In this document: positions 31,775-43,473 of the stretch, in pieces
Numbering within the stretch: the stretch's first letter is position 1
Layout of the letters: every line of letters starts with the position of its first letter
Source: Lepas anatifera
Lineage: Eukaryota; Arthropoda; Thecostraca; Lepadidae
Length of the DNA stretch: 64,000 nt
Direction: 5' to 3'
Assembly: GCA_034440635.1 (NCBI GenBank)
Contig: JAOTON010001490.1
Span: 1,408,501-1,472,500 of the forward strand
Program-made: the position numbers and the translations under genes
Notes under the pieces: model-generated
What the model was told of the DNA's origin: nothing
Seen by the model: only the letters and a program-made list of their open reading frames with translations
Databases searched by the model: none

Positions 31775-34410
31775 TCAGTAACTTTATATTTAGGTTCCCT
31801 GAAATACACTAGAGACCTCATGTCTAATGAAGGAGGATAGCAAATACTACACATATATTGGCTACAATGGTATAACAAAACTCAATAACAGGACCGCCCC
31901 AGTGTGGAGACCCCCAAAACTGGAGGCCATCCTCGGGAGCAGGAATTGGAGGTCTTCTTGCGACCTGGCCGCCATGGTAGGAAATTTGTGGCCTCGCCCG
32001 TAATAGATCTACCAGACTGCCGCCGAAAAAAGTGAGAAAGGAGATTGTTTTGGGCGGAATGAGATAGATGGAATATTATGGATATGGAAGAATTAGCACC
32101 ATCATTATGACAAGAAAAAAACAGTTGGAGCGAAAGGAAAACAAGAAAAAGCGCTATTAGCCCTAACGGGATTATTCATATCCGCAACATAGCTAAGTCT
32201 CTGAAGTGCCCTAAACCCCCAGATTATTCATATCCTTTCCGACAGGGTTCTAACCAACATTTCATTTGATCATTGGCTTGTGAGGAATTAGAGTTGAATC
32301 CTTTCGGACAGATATCAGGTCTCTCTCTCTCTCCTTTAACTAGCATTCATTAAACATTCAGCATCTCAACAAGCCTGCTCCTTAATCCTTCTGATAGAGG
32401 AGCAAAGCATGTAAAATGAACGTTTCCTTCCCCTGCGAACCGCTGACAGAAATTGTTCCTTTCTGGGCCAATTGCCTGTTAGGGTAACTGTGCGAGTAAG
32501 ACGCTAGATAAATGGGTCGGGAACAGAATGGGTGCTATCTTCGGAACAGACGCATGGAGGAGATATTGTCGGACGTGGATGGGAAAAGTGATTGAAAATG
32601 TACTTAGAACTGGCTCGTCAAAGATTTTAAGTATGCTTCTTTTTCAAAATTACTTACCTTTAGCTTTGGAAACTTGATCCCACATTTCCCATGCCATGTA
32701 AATGATTTTTCCCGCTAATTCATCGAAATTTAAGCAGGCAGTTAAAAATGGCATGGAATGCCCAACTTCATTATGTTCATTCAACTTTCTCTGTTTGCTT
32801 CAATTGTCTGCCGCATACATGTCGCTCTCCACCTGCTCTTTAGCCTTGTCTCTCTCCCTCTCTTCCTTCCCTCCGCATCTCCAGCTTCCTTCAATCTCTC
32901 TCTCGCTTCTCTCTCTCTCTCCTCTCTCTTTCTTATCTTCATTGAAAATATTCCTGCTGTCTTTGTTGTCTGGTTCGGCCATGTCTATTTCCATCGAGAG
33001 CACCCTTTGAGGGCCCTCTCCAAGGCCTGTGAAAGCCGCTATATTGACTAGTCTAGTGTCATCCACCGCGCGTCGCCCCACCGTCCTGGTTTGACCCCAC
33101 CAAATTTAAGCGATGACCTCGGCCTTTCAGAGTTTCAAGATAACGTCGATAGGAGTGACAGTAAATAGTCTGGATCCCAGCCGTGGCCCCGACGATGGTA
33201 GCGTTAATCAGCCTCTTGCTTCTTTTCGTAAAGCTACATCAGGGAATTCGCCCTGTTCACCGTAGCAGTAATAATTCGCTCACTGCTCTTCCGAAAACAA
33301 AAACATTAGTTAAATGAAGGATGAATATCTACCGTCCTGCCACCAGTAAGACGCCAGTGGGGCGAAAACCAAGCGGACACCCGACATAATAAACTTGAAG
33401 TTAAAACGTATGGAACGTATCCTTTATGCGGCGGACGCCCAACGACGTGACATCTTCATTTTCTGTTTGACTCTGACCATGCTGAAGCAGTTTCGCAGGT
33501 CAAGAGGTCTGGTCTAGATCTGTAATGAAATCTGCACATAGTTCATAGTTTAGAAAATATTTTCCACAGTGGAATTGAAGGGATACTTTTGTAGTCCTTG
33601 CTTCAGACTTTTTGAATATTATATTTTCTAAGGCATAATGCGTATACTAATGCTTGGAATTTAAGGAGGCATCAACGCTTTGAGATTAGGTTCTATTTTT
33701 TAATGACACAAATAGAATGTATTATCTGAGTCTCCTCACTAAGGTGAAAGTTTTGTGTCGCCAAATCTATGATTTTAGAACAATAGGAAAAATGTATGGC
33801 CATATTCACTATGCTGGAAAAGCTGTTTCTGTTAATGCTAAATACGCGTGCCCACGCGATTGAGTATCCAGCGTATAGATAGCATTCATAACAACATTTC
33901 AGTGCAAAATTTACGCCGAAGCATTTGCTTGGGGGATTATGAAGTACCTCCGCAAACTTCATATTTTCATCATTGAAGTGGCGTGCAGGTGCACACGTGA
34001 CTCGCGACCGTAGTGCTGATAGGTGGAATTGATTCATTGTTTTGGCGCAAATATGCATATCAAATTTCAGTCTAATCGAGCAAGCAGTTTCTGGGATATC
34101 AAAGAGGGATGCGTACATACGTGCGCCCGTGGCGTATGACCCTAAATGTAACCAGTTATGTTGTTCTAGTATCAGTCAGAATATATGCCGTGAATGTCAC
34201 CCCAAGCGTATTTACGGTTGCTGAGATATAGCCTGGGAGTGAAATGTGCTCACCCCTTCCCCGTGCACCTGCGAGCAAGTGGTTTGACAAGGATTTAGAT
34301 CGACATTTGTCTCTCAATTCACGGTATTGTTGTTCCCTGCACACCAAGTTTGAAACTATTCAGATCAGTCAAAACCGAGTTATAGGGTGATAAGTGACAG
34401 ATTTGAGGAT
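31775..34410. other. No recognisable feature; short CT-rich runs
   Basis: About 2.6 kb. CT-rich stretches near 32313-32331 and 32870-32930 make Ser/Leu-rich frames of up to 102 codons at 32702-33051, which I regard as low-complexity. A 141-codon minus frame (33693-34118) is AT-rich and unrecognised. Confidence 0.3.
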
Positions 34411-34867
34411 TTAAAGGGAATGTGGCACCTTGGTCAAATCCTGGAATTTAGTGAAATTAGGCGTACATTTAGCCAAAAATAATGAAACCACTCATGACGT
34501 CTCTGAAAAATGTCCAATAGGCTCAATATTTTGTTTTTAAAAATACTCCTCTAGAAAAAGAAGTAAAATCAGCCTGTGGATGATGTCACGATCTGGCAAC
34601 CACTACCATACTTGAAACGCTTTAAGGGCTTCGATTGGCTGATGCTCATCGTGACGTTAGCATATGTCGTCACATCAGCAGCTCACAACAATGGCCGGCC
34701 GGCGACGGGCTGATGGGGGGGCTGGTGTCAGGTAGGTTTTAGCTTTTTTCTACGGAAATATCGAGTTCCAAGACAAATAAAATATGGAGTACCGGGTTTT
34801 CCGACTTGCTTTACAACTTGGCTATCTCAGTTAAAGTCACGTTGTGAAGGTGCCACATTCCCTTTAA
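34411..34867 (+). mobile_element. TTAA element, family E, single copy
   Basis: TTAA at 34411-34414 and 34864-34867. Ends TTAAAGGGAATGTGGCACCT and AGGTGCCACATTCCCTTTAA are perfect inverted repeats over 20 bp. The interior (GATGATGTCACGATCTGGCA, CATATGTCGTCACATCAGC, TACCGGGTTTTCCGACTTGC) matches each half of the inverted dimer at 12491-13437. Confidence 0.9.
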
Positions 34868-35623
34868 CATTACCCTGTTTTTGCACTTGCCACGAGCCTA
34901 GCCAACACGCCAGCCATCCCTGATATGTTCAGTCAGAAATTTTATTGGTCAGGCTTTAGCATCGTGAAGACTGCGTCAAGGTGTGACAGTAGGGTGTCCC
35001 AAAATTAACAAAGTTTTAAAAGTTGGTGTTTACCTTTCTTTTTCCCGTTGAGTGTGGCCTGAAACGAAATTGTGCAAAAAATCAGGTATTTAAATTAATA
35101 TTTGACCCCAGCGCAAATCGCTTGAAGTTTTACCCATAGCTCCCTATGGAGACTGCAACGCTTGAACACGAACTATTTCGGTATTTCCATCGTAATGCAG
35201 GACTACAGCGTAGTGTGTCTTATATTTTCTTCTCTTTTTGGCTATGTTTTGTAAGAACTATCTTTTATCTATTGTTTACATGACATTCCGACTTATTTCC
35301 ACTACAATTAGGTACTTCACGTTCTTTGTTTTACATAGAACCATATTGTGTTATAAGGTACACAACCCTGATCCGAATATCTGGTTGTTTTTCCTTGTAT
35401 GGACAGGCAAAACACTGTTTTATAGCATTATTATTGATCCCTAGACTAGAAAGGCACAGTTTCAAGACACAAACACGCTATTCAATATGGAACAAAAGTT
35501 CATTGCTACATATAAACATCCTTCTGGAGGGTACCTGGCCAGAGGTGTACGCCAGAACTGATTTCCTAGTGTCGGGAAACGGCTGGTGGCAATGCTCTAC
35601 AACTTGCAGAAGGTGCTGTTGGC

Positions 35624-36001
35624 CAGTGGTGGTTGGGGGGGATACATTTCCCCAAAACAGAAAATCTAGGGGCAATACTATGTTTGCACCCCTCCCCAAA
35701 GCTGTCAACCTCGTTTTTGCCCGGACTCATTTTTAGTCTACAAATAAGGTTTTGGTGCTTGAACTCTCAACCTTTCAACCCAGCCACCCAACTTCAGAGC
35801 AAAAATTGAGCCCTGGATAGCAAAACAAGCATCTTGTGGCTACAGCTTTGACCCGGCGACGTTTTTTTATTCTGCTTATCGACTCTTCAGCTTACCCCCA
35901 CAGCTTACCGCTTAGTTAAATTGTGGTATGCTATCACCGCGTGACGTTTTTTCTCATCGACTTTGGCTTGTCCCCAAACCTGCCGGCTAAATCCGCCACT
36001 G
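35624..36001 (-). mobile_element. hAT-like MITE family F in left palindrome arm
   Basis: Ends CAGTGGTGGTTGG and GGCTAAATCCGCCACTG are inverted termini. The flanking octamers CTGTTGGC (35616-35623) and CTGTCGGC (36002-36009) match at 7 of 8. The interior matches the free copy at 59719-60080 in reverse (GGTTTTGGTGCTTGAACTCTC, GACTTTGGCTTGTCCCCAAA). Confidence 0.83.
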
Positions 36002-36243
36002 CTGTCGGCTCTCCTCATTCTTAGTAAGGCAACCGATATAGTAATTTATCAGCCTAGCCCCTCTCTCGGCTGGGTTGTTCGCCAACTGCAGGTTTCGTAT
36101 GAAGGCCTCCAGCCTATCGTAACCTGGGATACCGTCCCATGGCGGGCACTCAGCCAGAAATGACGTGTCAACCGACAGGCTTTTCAAACATGGGATGGGA
36201 CTCGCGCGCCCACAAACTTATCCAGCGTCAGATCCTCCATGCC

Positions 36244-36530
36244 CTAAAGGGAATGTGGCACCTTCATAACGTGATTTTAACTGAGATAGCCAAGTTGTAA
36301 AGCAAGTCGGAAAACCCGGTACTGCCACCCGGTGTTGGACGCTGTTGTATCAAAGGAAATCACCTGGACATTGTCCTTGAGGGGTACATTTCCGGTAGTT
36401 TTTAGCTTTTCTCAACGGAAATTTTGAGTTTCAGGACAAATGATATATTGAATACCGGGTTTTCCGACTTGCTTTACAACTTAGCTATCTCAGTTAAAAT
36501 CATGTTATGAAGGTGGCACATTCCCTTTAA
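36244..36530. mobile_element. Internally deleted family-E element at the palindrome centre
   Basis: The termini are TAAAGGGAATGTGGCACCTT and AGGTGGCACATTCCCTTTAA (left TTAA mutated to CTAA, right TTAA at 36527-36530). Subterminal regions (AACTGAGATAGCCAAGTTGT and its inverse) face each other, so it is another inverted-repeat form. The host sequence flanking it is GCC before and GGC after, so its target TTAA lay at the exact dyad of the larger palindrome. Confidence 0.85.
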
Positions 36531-36771
36531 GGCATGAAGGATCTGTCGCTGGATAAGTTTGTGGGCGCGCAGTCCCATCCCATGTTTGAAAAGCCTGTCG
36601 GTTGACACGTCATTTCTGGCTGAGTGCCCGCCATGGGACGGTATCCCAGGTTACGATAGGCTGGAGGCCTTCATACGAAACCTGCAGTTAGCGAACAACC
36701 CAGCAGAGAGAGGGGCTAGGCTGATAAATTACTATATCGGCTGCCTTACTAAGAATGAGGAGAGCCGATAG

Positions 36772-37154
36772 CAGTGGCGGATTTAGCCGGCAGGTTTGGG
36801 GACAAGCCAAAGTCGATGAAGAAAAAACGTCACGCGGTGATAGCATACCACAATTTAACCAAACGGTAAGCTGTGGGGGGTAAGCTGAAGAGTCGATAAG
36901 CAGAATAAAAAACATCGCCGGGTCAAAGTTGTAGCCACAAGATGCTTGTTTTGCTATCCAGGGCTCAATTTTTGCACTGAAGTTGGGTGGCTGTGTTTAA
37001 AGTTGAGAGTTCAAGCACCAAAACCTTGCTTGTAGACTAAAAATGAATCCGGGCAAAAACGAGGCCGACAGCTTTGGGGAGGGGGTGCAACCATAGTATT
37101 GCCCCTAGATTTTCTGTTTTGGGGGAATGTATTTCCCCACCCCAACCACCACTC
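36772..37154 (+). mobile_element. hAT-like MITE family F in right palindrome arm
   Basis: Mirror image of 35624-36001: begins CAGTGGCGGATTTAGCCGGC and ends with CCAACCACCACTC. The flanking octamers GCCGATAG and GCCAGCAG are mirrored and more diverged than in the left arm. Its presence in both arms means the insertion predates duplication of the arm. Confidence 0.8.
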
Positions 37155-37795
37155 GCCAGCAGCACCTACTGCAAGTTGTAGAGCATTGCCACAAGCCGTT
37201 TCCCGACACTAGGAAATCAGTTCTGGCGTACACCTCTGGCCAGGGTCCTCCAGAAGGATGTTTATATGTAGCAATGGACTTTTGTTCCATATTGAATAAC
37301 GTGTATATGTCTTGAAACTGTGTCTTTCTAGTCTAAAGATCAATGATAATGTTTATAAAACAGTGTTTTGCCTGACCATATAAGGAATACAACCAGTTAT
37401 TCGGATCAGGGTTGTGTACCTTATAACACAATATGGTTCTATGTAAAACGAAGAACGTGAAGTTCCTAATTGTAGTGGAAATAAGTCGGAATGCCATGTA
37501 AACAATAGATAAAAGATAATTCTTACAAAACATAGCGAAAAAGAGAAGAAAATATAAGACACACTAAGCTGTAGTCCCGCATTACGATGGAAATACCGAA
37601 ATACTTCGTGTTCAAGCGTTGCAGTCTCCATAGGGAGCTATGGGTAAAACTTCAAGCGATTTGCGCTGGGGTCAAATATTAATTCAAATGCCTGCTTTTT
37701 GCACAATTTCGTTTCAGGTCACACTCAACGGGAAAAAGAAAGGTAAACACCAACTTTTAAAACTTTGTTAATTTTGAGACACCCTAGTGTGACAG

Positions 37796-38869
37796 TTACT
37801 CGCAAAGTTATAAGCTAATGGAAAGCGTTAGCATGGTCGGGCCGTATCGGGCTGGACCGAGCTGGGTCGCATGTAAATTGTTCTACCAAGTTAGAGGGAG
37901 ACCGCGCGGACGGTTTCCGTCACTCGGTAAATTATTTCAGGCTGACAAGTATAACAATACATTGCAACAATGATAAACATGTCATTCCATCGCCCATGAC
38001 TTCAACAACGAGGAAAATCAGGAATGAATTTTAAGTGACTATTTGTTAAGCACTAAAAACAAAAACAGACAAACTACCCGTGGAAACACGGGTATAGCTG
38101 ACAGAAGAGGTACAACTTAGAAAGCACCGCAAGTAGTTGAGCACTTGTCGCCGGTGTCGGTAAGTGATGATTGGTCACGGGCAATGCTGTTAAAACAGAG
38201 GACAGCGCTCACTTTTTTGCCTGAGGAGTGCTCATTCCCATTCCGCTAGATTTGCCGTCATCTGTTCCGATCAATATTGGAAATATTTATTTTTGATAAG
38301 TGATTATAAAGAATGATAAATTATTGTTTTTGTGTATTATTGTTTATTATAGTTTCATGAGCAACATGTTGGCATAACTGAATGACATTTAAAATGTTAT
38401 GAGATCAAACACGGGCATATATGATTATGTACACGATTAATTGATACTGCGCAAAATAAAAAGACAGAAAAAACTCCAACTATAAAATTATATGCAAAAC
38501 ACACACTTCAAAACCGCAGTCATTACAGCGAGAAAAGGTAGCTGCTTAATTTAATTACGAATCTGCGATCTGAAATGACCAAAGCAGCAGCTAAAAGAGT
38601 TAGACTTGGGGCAGGCTGCCACACAAGAATTAAAGTGAGTAGCCGAGCGGCAGTAGAGCCATCGTCTCACACTGTCTGCGCGGCCGAAGGGCACATGCAG
38701 TAGGCTGCGCGACACTCGCCGCGTGTTTCTGGACGGGACGTGACGTGGGAAGCTTCCGAGAAGGAGGGACGGAGTACTTGTTACCTGACAAAATTATGTG
38801 TGCGAATAAAATATCGTATTGAATTATTATGTTTGTTATCTGGTAACTTTGAACAATGCCAGAAGATCA
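37796..38869. other. No recognisable feature
   Basis: About 1.1 kb, AT-rich after 38240. A GC-richer piece at 38640-38770 has no coding similarity. Confidence 0.3.
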
Positions 38870-39090
38870 TGATGCATGAGTGACACTGAATTGTAGTCTA
38901 AGCTGATGCGAATCAGATAATAAACTTGTGTCGAATTTTGTCGAGCCTGTCTAAGTGCGTCTTGGCAGCACTTTTCAATATGACACAGCCGAACTCAATA
39001 GTGGATTGAACGTTCCCGAAATAAGCTGCCAAGATGGGTTCCTGTTTCAGTTTCCGTCTTGCTCCCCTGCCGTATGACCTACCTGAAGGG
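38870..39090 (-). pseudogene. Small CR1/Jockey-type reverse transcriptase fragment
   Basis: One minus-strand frame reads STIEFGCVILKSAAKTHLDR followed by LDKIRHKFII, then a stop. This aligns with RSVLEYCSVILGGA and RVDRVQHKFL in the LINE at 2260-2685. Only the thumb-end region survives, with further stops, so it is an old, short remnant of a related LINE. Confidence 0.65.
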
Positions 39091-39353
39091 AATTCGATAA
39101 TTATATATAAGACATTAATAATTATACATGCGAACTATATATTAAGAATATAATTATTCAAAGATTATAAATTATTTATGACAAAGACTAACATTTCAGC
39201 AAGCATATTATAGCGACCAGCTGTGAATAATTTCAGCGAGATATATTTTTATCTGCCATGCAGTCCGGTCACATTGTCACGCTCGATACCAAAAGGATAG
39301 CGTGTTTTATGTCTCCAGTGCGTGCCGGCTCTACCATCCTTCTCTGTTGGCAG

Positions 39354-39439
39354 GGTATGAAACATGATGAGTAGTCAAAACACCAGCGCTGCTCCCACTG
39401 CCGCCGCCGACATGCCGGCAGGGGTCGCCTATGCCACAG
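39354..39439 (+). CDS. Candidate first coding exon with both splice signals
   Basis: Preceded by a pyrimidine-rich CCATCCTTCTCTGTTGGCAG (acceptor) and followed by CAG-GTCAGT (donor). A start at 39364 (ATGATGAGTAGTCAAAAC) gives about 25 residues of Ser/Thr/Ala-rich sequence (MMSSQNTSAAPTAAADMPAG, then VAYATG) up to the donor, phase 1. GC content and codon use differ from the surrounding AT-rich DNA. The protein is too short to identify. No downstream exon was found inside the window. Confidence 0.3.
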
Positions 39440-39486
39440 GTCAGTCTCCTGTCATCGCCTCCGGCCTCATTCCCAGCACGTACTGT

Positions 39487-41640
39487 TTAAAGGGAGTATG
39501 ACACATTGGTGCAATTTTAGCTTAGAGTGGTTTTAGAAGTATATTTTATTGAACATGATAAATTAGACACTTTTTTGCTGAAAATGGTGAATTAGCGCAG
39601 CATTACGTATAATCTATTTTCATTCGCAAGAGGTAGAACGCCTCCTCATACCTACGCGTGGCGTCATGATACGATAACACGTCATGCTGCCACATACAAT
39701 AAACTTTGCTGCCTGGATTGGCCATCAAAGAATGCGAATATACATGGAGTGTTTTTGTTGCTAAAACAGTTTATTACTACGACCTTAGGAGAAGCTAACA
39801 AATGTTTATATTTTTCTTCGTTTATTAAGATATACTTCACGCTTGAAACAAGTTATATGCATTTATAATCGTGAGTAACAAAGCCAGGTTTAGCACGTAG
39901 CTTTTAAACAAGTCCAAAAAAGAATGTCTGCGAAGCACGTACTGTCGGGCTTGAGTAGTACGGCGTCTTAACCCGCGCCCCACCGGGGGTCCGGCGCCAC
40001 CTTCGCCCCACCGGGGCCATCGATGCCCCCTCTAACTCCGAAAATATGGGGGTTAGCGCAAATCTGCAAAGTGCATTAGAAAGCTAACGTGAATTCAGTA
40101 AGAAATTACTGGCATGTTTAAGCAGTCAGGTCAAGTAAGGTCACGATAGGCTATTTTCACTAAAATATGCAATGCTTCAGCAAACTGGGCATAACTCTTA
40201 TGCAATTAGAGCTAATGAGATCTAATAAAGTACATTTGATAAGAAAATGCCAAACCGTTTTCCGTTATGTGAAACGTTATGACCTCCCACCAGTGGTTTG
40301 ACCTCCAGAGGTCGCCTCGTGACCTAATATGGCCTGACGTCACGAAAGGTCAGAAAGTAACCTTGAAATATATTAAATGAAAGCCAGTGAGGAGACATAC
40401 ACGATGATGTTTGATTCAGCGCTCTAGCTTAATTAAGACAAAATTTATTGTAAAAGTATTGTTTTTGATCCCTGGTGACCTTGGATGACCTTGTAGAGGT
40501 CAAAGGGTAAAAATGACCCATGGAATCTGTGAAAGGGTGTCCAAAAACGCTTTTCAGAGCACGCTGAGCATTTTCAATCATTTTTGTGGCCCTTAGATCA
40601 TAAGATAACTTTTTCCCATGCTTTTTCAATGGCAGAGGTCTCCTCGTGACCTGACCTCAGGTCACGAAATCGACAAATCCCAGATATTCGTCGTGTAGAC
40701 CCTGGAGGGGCCATGAAGTGTAGGAAGTTTCAAATTGATCGACCAAGAAATGTAGCTCTTATAGAGCTCAGAAGTTGAAGTGAGGTGACCTTGGTTGACC
40801 TCGCCTGGTGACCTGACCTTGGGTGGCCCGGGGTAAAAATTTCAGGGATGATGGGAAATGATGGGGTGAGAGATAGAGCCTTTAACCGCGGTGTTGCGTC
40901 TCGTCGTTTCTCTGCTATCTCGAAAAAACCTTAGGGGACCATCGATGGTCCCGTTGCGGCGAGGGCTAACCAAAACGCAAGCAGTTGCACGGCGTTGCAG
41001 ATCGCTGATCTGCCACAGCGTCCTGCATATTTGGTTAGGACACCCAAACGTACTGCTGCAACGCGTAGCAGCAGAATCTGAAAGACTGTCAATCTTCTGA
41101 CGCCCACGATCTTTGTCAGAAGGTCATGTTATTTGTTTGTTGTTTTAGAAAATGAAATCAACTGTGTTTTTAATAATATTTCAAAATTAAAATCAAACTG
41201 AAAAATCACTGGGAATTGGATTTAATATCAATTTTTTTGCCACGCCGTTCTTTTAATAGCTCTAGCCGCAGCTTATTTTTGGTTGTTGATAAACAACAGT
41301 TAGTCGCAGCTTGAGCTGCCAGATTGCTGCCAAAGTTCAACCTTTCCTCTGGCGGTCACAACGCCTAGAAAGAGGTCAATGTCTGCTGTACAACTGCTGC
41401 CGACCGTCGGCGACGTCCCGGACACATTCGGTTAGCAAACCGCATAAGTCATCACTTTCCCAAGTTTAACTCATCCTACGTGACCACCGAGGAGGAGGGG
41501 TCGGTAGACGTGGAATTTTTACCTTTTTCCTGCGAACGGCAAGTTCTTGGGCAAGACAAATTTCGATCAAATGGTTTTTCGACATGATCTATCACATGAC
41601 TACCTCAGTTTAAACCAAAATATTGAAGTACCACATTCCC
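39487..41640 (+). mobile_element. Diverged family-E-like TTAA element hosting a family-A copy
   Basis: TTAAAGGGAGTATGACACAT at 39487 resembles a family-E left end, and ACGGCAAGTTCTTGGGCAAG ... GAAGTACCACATTCCC near 41530-41640 resembles the family-E right end (GAGTTCCAAGACAAAT ... GGTGCCACATTCCC). The right TTAA is not preserved. A full family-A element lies between (39968-40969). The pairing of the two ends is an inference. Confidence 0.45.
39968..40969 (-). mobile_element. TTAA element, family A, full length
   Basis: Left TTAA 39968-39971; the right copy has mutated to CTAA (40966-40969). Starts TTAACCCGCGCCCCACCGGG and ends GTTGCGGCGAGGGCTAA after CCATCGATGG. Reverse orientation of the copy at 3634-4654 with the same block order throughout, including CCTCGTGACCTGACCTCAGG and TTGGTTGACCTCGCCTGGTG. 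1.0 kb, no coding frame. Confidence 0.88.
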
Positions 41641-41820
41641 CATTTCCCATTATGTCTTATATCACACCTCTCATTGATTGTTGCAGATATATTCTCAAAT
41701 TAAGATTCTTCGCAGGATTCCGTAATCAACTGTTTCATCTAAATCTATCAGTCTAGACAAATACGATCAAACAGCTGTATTATTATTGGGAGACAATATC
41801 CCCATTTGGACAAAGCATGT

Positions 41821-43473
41821 TTAACCCTAGCCCTGCCGGAGATATTCTACACTCTGGCTGGCCCTAGCGGGGAGTCCCGATGCCCTCTCAAGTCGTTTGG
41901 AAACTAAGAAATGTAGAAAGATGCAATAAGTTTCAGCATGCAGCTCGCTACCTGAACTTTCGAACTTTTACATCATTTTTTGGTCCTAGATCTATTAACA
42001 CACGTATTGACGGGGGTCTGAGCCACCTTGACTTCGACGGGGGGTGGCGGGTACCCGCCCCCTAAGATCTCGAGAACCACGCTAGGTAGCGAAACACGGT
42101 AAACGGCGTTTGGTAGCCCATCCACTTCGCCATCGAAAGTATTTTAACCATTTTTTGTCAGGTCACATTTAAGGCCACGAGAGGTCAAAACATGCCGTCA
42201 TAGGGACAACATTTAAATGAAGGTTTTCGGTCATTACATCGGAACAAGTAAAGATAGAGCAAAACGGCTTCAACCATATAAATCCTCGCAGCAAGCCGAA
42301 TCGAATGATATATATGATTTGACCTTGCTAGGTCAAATCAAGGATTTGACCTCACCTGAGGTCAGGTCAAGGTCAAATTATATAAAATGCATATCATTAG
42401 AACTGCAGAGAGAAGGCGAGTCTAATGCAGCTAAAATAGACGCTCTATCTCCATCTGTTACTGAGTTATTCAGTCAAAACCATTTTGTCCATGTATTTCC
42501 AATGTAGAGGTCATGGCTCGTACCTGACCTTAGGTCATCGATATCAAAAATACCGGAACATATTTTAGAGAACTGGGTAGGCCCATTATGTGATATGAGT
42601 TTCAATCGGATAAATTCACCCTGTTCCGACTTATGCTATCTTTAACTTTTTTTAGGTCAAGTCACTTGACCTGTACTGGTGACCTGACATGAGATGACCT
42701 AACCTTAAAATGTTCACAGAAGTTGTAAAAATGATGGGAGAAAAGGCATGCCAAGTACGGCGGCGCGTAGCGCTGCCGTTTTTCTGCTATCTCCGGAAAA
42801 CCCGAGGGAGGCGGGTACCCGGCCACCCGTCAATTCGCGTGTTAACATCAATGGCCCTGTTTGATCTTTCATGTGACTGCTGGCCTTGGGGAACTTTTCA
42901 CAACAGACTACCCAAGGTATAGCAGCTTGGTGGCTGCCTATAGATGAATTCCGTGATTTTATGAAATTTGACTACCCCAGAAAACCAATAAAAAGGGTCA
43001 GACACCAGAAAACCACCAAGGTAAGTTATAGACGCTCAGTTCAATGCATCAAGCCCAAAAGTATGCACTTTTCTCAATACGATCGGGCATATCGGCATCA
43101 TGTCAGCCGGGGTATTTGAGGTCTTCTGAGGTCACCTAAGATTACTGGCCCATGTCATATGCTCAAGAAGTCAAATACCATCAAAGGTAAGTGCATTGAA
43201 GCCTGGAACCTAAGTTAGGACCCAGCCCCTGCCAAATTGCTGTTCTGTATCAAGCGCAGCGATGAAAACAACTAATGCCTCGTGCAAGCGTTTGGGACTG
43301 ACCCTATATCTCTACGATCTAACATGAGCCAGACCTGGAATTTGGTGAAGATGTGCAGTATTGAACTTGGTTCTCATATTCCGGGCGGCATTACACTAAA
43401 TTGAACAGTTTGTTCGTAATTTTGAGAATAAATGTCGAGGGTATCGGATCGACCCTGGTAGGGCGAGGGTTAA
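41821..43473 (+). mobile_element. TTAA element, family D, containing a family-B copy
   Basis: Starts TTAACCCTAGCCCTGCCGGA at 41821 and ends CCTGGTAGGGCGAGGGTTAA at 43473, an inverted pair. Family B (41995-42845) sits at an internal TTAA. Without B the element is about 0.8 kb. Downstream of B a stretch translating as WWLPIDEFRDFMKFDYPRKP ends at a strong donor-like AAG-GTAAGT near 43020. I do not recognise it as a transposase but it is the only protein-like piece in these families. Confidence 0.65.
41995..42845 (+). mobile_element. TTAA element, family B, full length, nested in family D
   Basis: TTAA at 41995-41998 and 42842-42845. The left end is TTAACACACGTATTGACGGG and the right end CCACCCGTCAATTCGCGTGTTAA. 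The interior is the cleanest family-B example: TTTTTTGTCAGGTCACATTT, CTCACCTGAGGTCAGGTCAA, GGTGACCTGACATGAGATGACC, GGCGGCGCGTAGCGCTGCCG. 851 bp. Confidence 0.9.

Larger units (their letters stand above)
34990..37786. mobile_element. 2.8-kb palindromic (foldback-like) transposon
   Basis: Both ends are TAGGGTGTC(C/T)CAAAATTA inverted repeats, bracketed by a perfect 9-bp direct repeat GTGTGACAG (34981-34989 and 37787-37795). The left arm runs to about 36243 and is repeated in reverse complement from about 36531 to 37786, each arm about 1.25 kb. The symmetry axis is near 36388. The arms contain mirrored copies of a hAT-like MITE, and the centre contains a family-E element. All open frames (up to 136 codons) appear on both arms as mirror images and show no domain I recognise. 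TAGGGTG ends suggest a hAT-like element, although a 9-bp duplication would also fit a Mutator-type one. Confidence 0.9.

Noticed and set aside
33693..34118. 141-codon minus frame as a gene
   Set aside because: AT-rich codons and no recognisable motif; flanking text looks like unclassified repeat.
35326..35736. 136-codon frame as a gene in the palindrome
   Set aside because: Lies in the palindrome arm, with its counterpart in the other arm broken up, and has no recognised domain.
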